Assembly (NCBI RefSeq): GCF_963576615.1
Contig: NC_088708.1
Span: forward strand, 56,221,196 to 56,285,195
From: Watersipora subatra
Taxonomy: Eukaryota; Bryozoa; Gymnolaemata; Cheilostomatida; Watersiporidae
DNA: 64,000 nucleotides
Reading direction: 5' to 3'
In this document: piece by piece, positions 41,810 through 52,700 of the stretch
Layout of the letters: each line of letters begins with the position of its first letter
How positions within the stretch are numbered: position 1 is the first letter of the stretch
The notes under the pieces: generated by a model
Told to the model about the DNA's origin: nothing
Seen by the model: the letters and a program-made list of their open reading frames with translations, nothing else
Databases searched by the model: none
Translations under genes and position numbers: made by a program

Positions 41810-44800
41810 AATAGAGCTGGTAATTCTCTAGTCTTTTAGGTATTTTTCGCTCTTTAGCTAGAGCACAACACCTACCTGATCTAGAATAACTGGCGGAGTG
41901 AGTTAATTGTGAACTCGTGCCATCTGCGCTATCCAAATCAAGTGCCTGCGATCCTGAAGACGCGGCCTCAATTTTATTCATTGGTCCTGGCACCTCTGTA
42001 CTCTCAAGACCTGACAGAAAAGCTTTAGATCATGGCACCTCGGGGCTCTCCTCCCGGACACACACCAGAGCCTACTTGTTTCTTCTGATTGTTTCCTTAG
42101 CAGTCTGCACATTGCAAGAACGTGGAGCAATGTTACTTAGTACTGTACCCGCCTGTTTCATGTCCCTAACGTAAACTGGGGAGCCAAGCTTGAGCTCCGA
42201 TAACTGATGTGCTCTGTGTCTTTTGTTATAGTTCATAGTTCATTATGGTCCTTTCTCTTATTTCCTTCTCTATGTTTACTATTGGTTCAGTGCCTCTCTG
42301 TAAAGAAAATTGAGCAGGAAGGATTGACAGAGTAGTTCTGAGAAGTCTGCCCGTCAAGAGCTCCGATGGAGTCAAGCCATTCTCTAAGAGTGTTGCTTTG
42401 TAAATAGGGGTCTGTTGATTTCATCCACATCCTCTTTACAGTGCCAACAGCTCTCTCAGATTTTCTGTTTGACTTGGAATAGTGAGGAGAGCCAGTAATA
42501 TGTTGAAACCTGTAAAAACAAGATAACTCATAAAATTCTTTAAAGCTGAACTAAAGACCATTATCGGATATCATGACTTGTGGGATACTATGCACTGAAA
42601 AGATAGCCTTCAGTTCGTCTATAACAGTTAGAGTCCCCATTGAGCCCAATCGTCTGATCTCTATATAGCGATTATAATAGTCCACAACCAGTAGATATTG
42701 TTGTTTCCTCAACTCAAATATGTCTGCTTCAAGTCTTCGCCAAGCACTGTCATAAAATATTGAATGATTGAGAGGCTCAACAGGAGTGGATGAGTTGATC
42801 TTGCATTGAGGGCAGCTTTGCATCATCTCTTTTACTTGAGCTGACATTCCTGGCCATCAAACGGATCTCCTGGCTCTTCTTGGACATTTCCCTAGAATCT
42901 GATCCAAAACCTCTAGCTGCATCTCATTGGGAATAACAATTTGTTGATTATATAATAACAAGCCATCAACCTCCGTGAAGTGTCCCTTCTTGTCCCAGTA
43001 TTGGTGTGAGGCAGTGTTAGCATCTGTCTTGTAAGTAGACCAACCAAGTATTATTGGCTTCAGAACCTCCTGACAGATAGTGTCAATACGCTATGCTTCT
43101 TTGATCTTGCTAATCTGTGGATCTTTAGTTGCTATAGGTGTAGTACAGATGTTCAGTTCTAATACAAAGGCAAGATCTATGACAGAAGGTTTCTCAACAG
43201 CTGCCCTTGATAGAGCATCGGAGAGATGATTCTGACTGCCCTGAAGATACTCAACTTTGAGGGCATATCACATTAATCTAAGATGCATTCTCAAAACTCT
43301 GGCTGGCACTTGATCTAGGTCTTTTACATTCATGAGTTAAACAAGTGGCTTGTGGTCAGTTTCCAAAGTAAAAGCTTGATCTCTCAAGAACTGATCTAAC
43401 TTGTCCCAAGCCCAAGAAATCGACAAGGCCTCCTTCTCAATCACTGCATAGTTCCTGTCAACGTCAGTCAGAGATTTAGATGCATAATAAACTGGCCTCC
43501 GTTTTCCATCTTTTTTGAATCTGGAATATGGTGGTCCCGATTGCAAATTGGCTAGCATCAGTAGTTACAATAGTTTGTAGTGCACAGTTATAATGAGACG
43601 TGACTGCTGTTGAAGTTAGGACTTTTTTAATCTCCTGGAAAACCTGTTCTTGAGGATGTCTCCGTACCCATATCTTGTTCCCTTTTGGAACAGTTTTAAC
43701 TTGTTCCCTTTTAATAAATCATTGGTGCAATCATTTTTGAAAGATGAGGTTGCAAGTTAGCTAGCTGATTGAGTATTCCATTTAATCTTCCTAGCTCAGT
43801 CTTGTTAGTTGGTGCTGGATACTTATGCATGGCCTTTATTTTAGCAGGATCTGCGCTCACTCATCCAGCGTCAATTATGTGACCTAGAAACTTTACGGAA
43901 GTCTTGCCGATGTCACATTTTACATAATTGAGGATGAGTCCTGCGTGTACCAACCTAGCTAACACCAAGTGTAGAGTTCTGTCCTGGCTCTCGGCATCAG
44001 CATCATGAACTAAGATGTCATTCTTGTGACATAACATTACCTATGCCTGTTAGTAACCCTGACATGGCTTGTGAGAATATTTCAGGAGCACTGGAAATTT
44101 GAAAAGGTAATCTGTTATAGCTGTTAATCTGTAGCTCTCATCTAGACATATCTGCCAAAACCAACTGTTGGCATCAAGCTTTGAGAACACTGCTGTTTCC
44201 TAAATGAGCTATGCTATCATCCACTGCTGGCATAGGCAAGATTTCTCTTCTAACAGCTCTGTTTTGGCCAGTTAGAGCCACGCAAATTCATACTTCTCCT
44301 GAAGGTTTTAGAACTGGCACTATGTTACTGCACCAATCAGTGGCTTCAGTCATAGAAGATATCATTCTTTGGTGTATCATTCTTTGGTGTACCATCTCGA
44401 GATTTAGTCTAGCTTTTTCTCCTAGAAGCACTAATATCTTCCTTGGTGTGAATATACAGACTGATTTGCTCACATGTTGAAGTGAAATCTTGTAACAATA
44501 ACCTTTTAGAAGTCCAAGCCCTCTAAAAAGATTTGGAAAATCACTTCGAATCTTGAATTCGATTTCTGATGTGACAAGAGACCAACTCTAACTTCTCACA
44601 GGCACATCTACTCAGAAGCAAAACTAGTTGGTCTTTAACGACATATGCTGTTTCTATTATAGATTTTTCTTGTAAGTCAGCCGAGTTTTCTGGGTACCTA
44701 GAATAGGAAGTCGTCTACGACCTGGTCCTAGTAAAGTAACTTGTGATTCCTCCAGTTGTTGGTTTTTCATCCATGACTCTTGATCGCAAATAATGGTACC

Positions 44801-45820
44801 ATCGGCACCAGTGTCTAGTTTAAATTTGCTTTTATTTCCATTAACATCTACTTCAGCCAGCCACGCATTCTCAGTACTTTGATCTATACAGAGTTCTCCA
44901 GCAAACAAAAACTCCTGATCAATCTCTGCAGAGCCTTCATGTATTGTTTTACTTCTACACACAGCCTGCCAGTGACCAAGCTTGCCAAAGCTTCTGCATT
45001 TTGCTTCTTTACAGGACAATCTCTTTTAGCATGAGATTGCTTCCCACATCGATAGCATTGGCCTTGGTATGTGTTGGTGCAGAGCGGAAAAATCCGAGCT
45101 TGTTGCTGCTGTGGTTGTGAAGTGTGTTGGTTATACTCTCTTTGTCTTGTTGGTTGACTAGGCCTCTGTCCATGTAAAGCATTACTTGACCTTTTTACTA
45201 TGGCATCTATTGCCCCAGGACCTGTGCTTTTTGCCACTGATTGCATTACAGCCGGCGTAACCGTATAGCTTCTGCAAAACTTAACTGCTTCAGCTAGTGC
45301 TAAATTGTTGCCTTGAGAAATCAATTTTTTTTCCAATGTCATCTACAATACCTAGTACTATACGATCTCTCAACATTTCATTTAGTGGAGCAACTCCGCC
45401 TGAAATTGCAGGACGATAGTTGTAAGCACATTTGTCTGCCAATGAACATAAGTCAGCATAGAAAGCATCAAATGGCTCATTAGGTAGTTGATTTCGTAAA
45501 TTAAATTTGTAATGCTCATGCACAATCTTTCTGTTGTCTATACAATACTGTTGAAGAATATCTAATATAGTGTTATGTGACTGGTCTGTTGTGTATGTAT
45601 CACCATTTTCAACTACTTTTGTAGCCTTGTCATCAATTGTATATAAAAGTAGAGCACGCTGGTAATCTTTTTTCTCTTCCGAAAGCCTAGACAAAATGTA
45701 ATATGACTGCCACCTGCTCTTAAAACATCTAAAATTGAGTTCACACTAAATCAAGAACAATCTCACCAGGATGTTCATTTCTAGGAGCATTGTGTTGTAT
45801 TGTAAAAGGTTGTGGTTGTT
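41810..45820 (-). pseudogene. gypsy gag-pol, multiply frameshifted
   Basis: Pieces in order. Gag capsid-like segment about 45820-45290. CCHC knuckle CYRCGKQSHAKRDC near 45040, then a second knuckle-like KCRSFGKLGHWQAVC after a frame change. Aspartic protease KLDTGADGTI near 44810. RT from about 44500 to 43600, with its usual YxDD box degraded to KND. RNase H 43558-43337 (YASKSLTDVDRNYAVIEKEA, TDHKPL). Integrase with a zinc-binding CPQC, a D in the ADIFELRKQQYLLVVDYY segment and ISDNG, 42847-42551. The integrase C-terminus ends near 41810 with VQTAKETIRRN. None of the frames is continuous. Confidence 0.85.
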
Positions 45821-45854
45821 GGCTTCTTCTTCATTTCCTATTTCACCCATATAT

Positions 45855-46020
45855 TGCTGCTAACATGTGGGAAAATGAGTAGTAAGGACGATGTATTCAG
45901 ATTAATGATTAACGAGAGTAAATAGTGTGGCAATCTTTATTTCAGAATCTAAATTGTAAAGCAATGTATTATGTAGACACAATATTACCTGACGCATTAG
46001 AATAACCCAGTTATAAAACA
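45855..46020 (-). repeat. 5' LTR of the gypsy element
   Basis: On the minus strand it begins TGTTTTATAACTGGGTTATT and ends TTAGCAGCA. About 10 bp longer than its partner, through an indel near the inner end. Confidence 0.85.
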
Positions 46021-46726
46021 TAGGTTAGATGATATTTTATTTGAAATTAGTTACATCTTTGTACTGTGATGTCAGTTGGTTGTACCAGCTTTTAAAGCAC
46101 CAATTTTTGCATCAAGTAAATTTTTAAAAATATGTCATTTTCATCACTTTTATATAAGTCCGAGTACAGAGAGTGTTAACATGAGAGCATAACTAACTTT
46201 CAATACTGTTACAGAGGATTAATGCTTGCTATTAGAAACTAAATTTAATCATGTGCGCTTCCCTAAAATAAGTTATTTGTAGAACAATTAACACCAACCC
46301 ATTCTTTGCAAAAGCTCCAAAGTAGTATACGACAACGTCAACATCAACAGATTATATGCCTAGGAATAAGCTTTAATTCAACAGAAACATGAGCACTAAG
46401 TAGATGTAGTTGATTGGATTTGTCAAGCGTTTGTACACACAGAACAAAGCGTTAGTGAAGTCTATTTTACCTATACTTGATATAACTATCAATAATACAT
46501 ACAATAGAAAACAAAAGAAGAAGACCGATTTACTAGCTTTGTAGCAGCAAGATTTTAAATTTTATTGTTTGGCAAAAAGTTTGTTATAGTCCAAGTTGTT
46601 AACGCTAAGAAAACAAAAACAAGTAAGCACATTATTTGAGTTAGGTATATAATATATTTAATTATCACACGCCGAAAGCAAAATGTCGGAAGCCTATAGC
46701 ATATTATTATAATTCAACTTTCTTAA

Positions 46727-47671
46727 AGCACATAAATTACATAATTTTTTTATTGTATATTTCAATACATCAGAGTCTTGGCTTTCGAATGAGCTATCGT
46801 TTGCCATGGTGAGACAGACATTGGTTGGTGTTTATACGATTTCCCCAGAGCTTTACCGCAGAATTGGTTACTGGCATAGGCTCGGAAATTGTGACGCCAC
46901 AATTTTCATATGCGGTGTTGTGTGCTCTTACCGCCTATTTTATTGCTTACCGCTTATATTTATCAACTACGATAATGACGCTAGTGTCAGGCGAAGATAG
47001 GACAATTCCAGAGAACCAATGAAGATGACAAAGGAATTAGTGTCATTAGTTCTTCGTGTACAGACTATTTCTATGATAAATAACTCAGATTCCAAGCACC
47101 GTACTATGTTTTCCCGATGATATTATGCACTAGCCCTCTCATTTTATTGTGAAGTTGAGGGTCGCGACTGAGACTAATTAGTTTCAAGCATTGCGTGATC
47201 TCGCGAAAGTGCGATTGACATATAGTCCTAGGGCCACGCAACGCAACCGCAGGTCACAATTTAATCGATGTGATTTCATTACCTTTATCAACGACAGTAC
47301 ATTTATTGAAGCATAATTAATTAACCCAGAACATGTGTTTGTATTGGTCGGGCGTTAACACGATTCCGGGCATTGTTGATGATCTAGAATCCTAGTTTAT
47401 TATTAGCGTTCTCCGAGTTTAACAGCACCGACTGTCACAAAAAAGCGCAGCCTCAACGGCAGCGAAAGGGATCGACTACCTAAGGCTAAATAATAATTGT
47501 GACATCACATTTTGAGAACCTGAACCAAGTGTTTTTTTTGCAGGACATACTTTTGACACCCTGTTTTTCATAGTTCTATAATTTTTTGTGTATTGAATAT
47601 AGGCTCATTCGAAAGCCAAGACTCTGATGTATTGAAATATATAATAAAAAAAATTATGTAATTTATGTGCT
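46727..47671. mobile_element. TTAA-flanked foldback element with 68-bp inverted ends
   Basis: 945 bp. Ends start AGCACATAAATTACATAA and finish CTTGGCTTTCGAATGAGC; the two 68-bp arms differ by one base and one T-run length change. TTAA flanks at 46723-46726 and 47672-47675. The near-identity of the arms suggests a recent insertion. The interior has no transposase-like frame. Confidence 0.87.
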
Positions 47672-47675
47672 TTAA

Positions 47676-48296
47676 AGTGAATGATTTACGTCTAATACAG
47701 CACCATCAAAGATAAGCTCATTGCTGCAATAGCACTAATAAAGTTCTGTCCTCAACCTGCTGAAATATTGCTCATGCAGCCTTTGCAAAAGATATAGGTT
47801 AATCACAGAACAAACCTTATGCTAGGGTAGAATTTGGTTGCTTCTGAACTCTCTCTTTTTCTTTTCAGTGATGCATTTAATGCGCGAACTATTGATAATT
47901 CAGTGAATGGTTCACCAGCCCTATTTAATATGCTTGTTTGTTATCAACTGTTTTTACTTTGCTGCTTTTAGTTTTTTTAATTTTATTAAACCATTTGATG
48001 TCAAACACTACTTCGTGCCAATTTTACTAGACTTGATAATTTTAAGTTGGTCAGGTTTTAGTTCTTACGCCAGAACTGGCTTTTTATGTGCTATTGAAGA
48101 GGGGTTATGAGCATCGATCCATTGTAAGCCATGTTATAATAGCTGCAAGGATGCTATTAAATATTAAACCAAAAGTCTGCAAATTTATAACTTATATAAA
48201 ATGATAATCTATCTAACGCTATAAATATATATTCAAGAACAAGTGACATTTATGAACCATACTTATATTACATGCAGAAACAAAAATTAACGTTTT
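47676..48296. other. No gene seen
   Basis: AT-rich, only chance frames. Confidence 0.45.
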
Positions 48297-49367
48297 CTAA
48301 ACAAAAATATTTGCATCGTTTACTCGGATAGGTACGTTCTGATTGTCGCTTTCAATGGAACGAACACCATCTGGTTGTCCAATATCTTCCACAATGTCTT
48401 CTGGCCTTAACTCTTCTTCTGCACTGCATAACTAGTCAATATTCGCATCCAAACAATTTTTTGGCAGAGCAAATATTTTATGCGTTGTATTTAGCACAAC
48501 TGCAATGTGTAAAAGTTTTGCTCACTAAACGTAACCTTGGTATCACCGTAAATGTATACCGTTTTTATATACATACATGTACTTTGAAAAAACAAGGAAC
48601 TACTATTAGCCTGAGACAGTTATTAATTATTTCTATGGTGTTGCTTTCAAAGTTTTAACGAAAAAAGCGAAAAGCTTTTGAGTTGGACAAAGAGAGAATT
48701 GATTGTTATTGATGTAAACAATTCATTATTAATACAATTTTGTGGATACTTTTCTACAGATCAATTTATATTATTGGTTCGTAAAGATCAAAGGCTGTCA
48801 AAGTGGCAGTCAAATGGAGGTGGCATTCACTTAGAGAGTGGCGCTCTATTTTTCAACCCTTCTCTCACAGTGGCAATCAAATAGAGGTAGCGTTCAAATG
48901 GAGTTGGCGTTCAGTTAGAGGTTTTACAGTTTTTTGTTTGGCTGCAGAAGTGAAACTTGCATGCTGCCACCCCTTTTTTCTTATTTTACATCTTTCTCTC
49001 TCTTGCAGTCAGAAAGCTGCAAAATGCAAAATACAAATACATAACGTGTAAAGTTAGCTGCTAAATCGAATGCGCTTATAATATGTACAAATAATGAAAT
49101 TTATAAATGTAGGATGCATACCGTATCATTGATTGTAAAAACATTAATGCTATTTATTCATGGGTACAAGAAGTCTATTTGGTTCTAAAATCCACCACAC
49201 TTATAACGCTATTGTATTGTTTATAATTAATTTATATATAATGAGATGAAATTGAGCTTTTAGTAGCACTATATGCAGATTTCTGAGTACTACGTGGTGT
49301 CCAATCGTATGAGACGGAGTTTCTGCAATGACTGTCTTATGGGTTTGGCTTTATCACTGACTTCCAT
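48297..49367 (-). CDS. Possible two-exon small gene, 66 codons
   Basis: A minus-strand terminal exon 48423-48297 (acceptor GTTATGCAG; AEEELRPEDIVEDIGQPDGV onward; stop TAG) has strongly coding-like acidic composition and is entered in phase 2. A candidate first exon 49367-49294 starts MEVSDKAKPIRQSLQKLRLI and ends at a weak donor CAC|gtagta, also phase 2, so the two join in frame. I do not recognise the product. The second exon is the better supported; the first may belong elsewhere. Confidence 0.35.
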
Positions 49368-49735
49368 GCAGCTCTGTTTCCTGCCTTCTCTTGCCATCTG
49401 TTTGTGTCCAGTTTCCTCAATTTTATGTTACGCTTAGAGCTACATCTCTATATATTTTTTACTATTTTATATATTCAGCGCACATGAAAACACAAGTTTA
49501 AACGCTTCCAGGCCGTAAATGAGTTTGTTGTGCAGTAGTGCACAATTACAATATCATGTGATTTGCCTTGCTTTGAACTGCAAGTCAACAAATGTGTTTC
49601 ACATTATAATTCGCAGAATGCAATCCAAATTTCTGTTGAAATAAGTTCAGCTTCCAATGAAATTGTTCTAAAATCTAATTTCAGCTGTCGTTAAACAGTA
49701 GTTTTTATTTTGCTTAAAGGAAACTTGTAGAAGCT

Positions 49736-52700
49736 ATGGAGAATGAACAGTTGGATGGTATAAAGAGATTCTACCTCTTGCAGACTGAGAGAGTTGAGAC
49801 TTACAGACTGTTTGATGAGTGAGTTGATTATCATCCAAATCCCTAAGGTTTTTTGTTCTAGTGTCGGTTTAACCATTCGGAGCACATTTATTGAGCCTAA
49901 CACTTCCATGCTGCTGGTTAGATAGTGCTCATTGCAATAATTATTTTCTAGTAGTACATCTCTTTGTTTAATCTAGAGTGTACATTGTTTTATTCTAACT
50001 CTTACATTAATGTGTTTGCTTTGGTACGATTGGTTGAGCAATGATCAAACTAATCTTGATTGGTCCAAATCCAATTGGTCCTGTAGACCAATTTGTTCAA
50101 AGATATTTAGTCCAAAACAAATTTGAACAATATATCATTTGGTCTAATAACGATTACTCTAAAATTGATAAAGAAAAGGATAGAAATAACGAAAACTCAA
50201 ATCAGAGACTTATATTTAGTACTCATAAGTTGGAATAGCAGAAATTTTATTGGATTAAATGTTATTTCAGGTAATTTTTATGTCCGAAACAAACTTTAAA
50301 AATACAAAAAGGAGATAGAAGTTTGACATGAAAAGCAATATTATTATTATGCTAGCTCAATTGGAAGATGAATGGTCGTTAGACCAATTGTCCGCGACTA
50401 ATTGATACAATTATCAGCAACAAAAGATAGTAATTGTTCAAAGGTTTTTATGCATGTCCTATATACCGCTCTGAATTTATTGTAGTATTTATTAAAATTT
50501 GTCATGGCTTTCCATTATTCAATATGTTTCCAATTTAATTCAACTAGATATTTGTTACACTGTGAGGTGGAGAGTTTCAATAATCCTATTGTATGTGATG
50601 GGAGCCTAACCAGCATATGGAATTTAAGCTATTCATTAATTAGAAAACCTAGACTATTGTTTGGTTGCACAGTGAATGAGACGAAGTCGGTAAAAGCCTC
50701 TCTGCTCACCAAGTAGCTCTACACAGTTACTGATACCTGATACTACGCAGTTAGGATGGGATAACCTGACCACATGCACCATTTTACACACTCAATCTAT
50801 GCGCTCCTGTTTTTTGTTTGATATAATAGCTAAGGCTCTGCTCATCGAAGAGCCAGCAAAGAAATCTACGACCTCACTCAAATTAGCTGCATTGTAGACC
50901 CTGTGATTGTGCTTTACTGCATTTTTCTCCAACAGAGCACTAGATTTATTACCCAACCTCCAACTGCTGGCCTTGGCAGCAGTTTTCTGAGCCTTGCCGC
51001 TTGTTTATTGCCAGCATCAGACAAGGTTCACATAACCTTAGCCATCCCGTGTAGTCTGATAGATCAACTGCTGTTACGGCTCAACTGGTAGCCTGACCAC
51101 ATGTTTGCTTTTTTGGGTAGTGAAGGACTTTCCGGTGCTATGCTACGCTCTGTCTCTTGTGAGAATGTTCAGCCTTTAGTTGCTCCCATTTTTTGTCAAG
51201 GGCTGTTCACCTTAGCCATCTGCTAAAAGAGATATGTTAGAGTGTTTTTAAATTTCTTCCGTTTATGAGGTGTGCGAATGGGGTAAATGTGAGGTGCTCC
51301 TAATGGGGTACATGTGAGGTGCTGTGAATGGGGTACACATGAGGTGCTCTGAATGGGGTAAATGTGAGGTGCTCTTAATGGGGTAAATGTGAGATGCTTT
51401 GAATGGGATACATGTGAGGTGCTCTGAATGGGGTGAATATGAGGTGCTCCTGAATGGGGTACGTGTGAGGTGCTCTGAATGGGGTGAATGTGAGGTGCTC
51501 CTAATGGGGTACATGTGTGGTGCTGTGAATGGGGTACATGTGAGGTGCTCCTCAATCAGTTGGAGCCACGTGATCATCATGCTTGCACCTACCAACAGCA
51601 GAATGTGCACCAGGTCAACCAGTGGTCATTGCAGGCACAGTCAAACTTCTGACTGTAATACATGTTATTAAATGTAAATATTTGTTGTAGTAGAGCTTTG
51701 TTTAACTATTAGCGCTATTTAGTTTAACTAATTTAAATGATTGTTTGTTATGTTGTAGTGGGTTCCAGGCCTACCTCAAAGGAGCTCCCCAATACAACTT
51801 TCCTATGTATAAAAAATTGGTACACGAAATCACCACAGCTTTCCAAAAAATATCAGCTGACATTTTAACTATTGAGAAAATGCTTCTTGAACACAACAGA
51901 AAAGATCTAGCAGACTCTATACGAAAAATCCAAGAATTTGAAGAAAGGAAGCTCAAACTTGTAAGTCATAAAGCACCTAAATATACCATAAACCAACCAG
52001 TACAAACTCACTGCTACTTACCGTCTGTAAATTGGTACATTAGGCACCTCCTGGTTCTAGCTGTCTCCGTTGGTTTTTCAAAAGTTTCTGTTTTACCAAG
52101 TGCAACAGAAAATGTTTAAACACAGGCAACTCTTGCATATTTCTTGTGGTAAGAACTTCTTGCAGTTGAGCAAATCTTGAGAATTAAAGAGTTGCATTTT
52201 ACATGAGATTATAAATCTATACCGTATATATAAATCTCAATGTTTGTCTGTCTTTTGTTTTCTGTGTCACTATATCCATTTCTAGCAATTAAAATTTATG
52301 AACAAAAAATCGTTTTGCACTGGATTTGAACTCACAACCTCCAGGTCTGTAGACCAGCGATCTAATCCACTACACTACATTGTCCAACTGACCATAGAGG
52401 TGTATGATTGTGATGACATTCATTACATCAGTTAAAATACTCATGCTTAAAGCCCGGTTCCCATATACGCCGCAAAGCACCAGCGACAGCACCGCAGGCT
52501 ATTGCAGTAAAATGGGAACGTACACGCCGCGGATCGCAGAGCACCGCCGGTGGATGCCGGCGGTCAACACAAGAGTTTGCGCATGTTCAAATTTCGCAAA
52601 CGGCCGCAGGCAAAACATTCCCAAAATGCACAGTACGGGTAAAGGTCACCATTATAGGAACGGCATGACGAGCGAAAATTTTATTTGATTACGCAATTAT

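Larger units (their letters stand above)
41527..46020 (-). mobile_element. Ty3/gypsy LTR retrotransposon, full length but decayed
   Basis: About 4.5 kb. Two direct LTRs start TGTT and end in CA, and 5-bp target duplications TAGGT flank the element (41522-41526, 46021-46025). A polypurine tract AGAAAGGGG lies immediately before the 3' LTR. Gag and pol domains run right to left in the order gag, zinc knuckles, protease, RT, RNase H, integrase, which is Ty3/gypsy order. No envelope-like frame was seen. Frameshifts, stops and about 12% LTR difference (estimated by eye) make it inactive and fairly old. The primer-binding site could not be assigned with confidence. Confidence 0.88.

Noticed and set aside
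41917-42174. 85-codon plus-strand frame
   Set aside because: Antisense to the integrase C-terminus of the gypsy element.
46806-47022. Two frames inside the TTAA element as a transposase
   Set aside because: Neither shows a DDE-type motif and both are short; the element is non-autonomous.
52300-52375. tRNA gene on the minus strand
   Set aside because: Arms are in order, but there is no acceptor stem and a SINE tail follows, so it is a SINE head.
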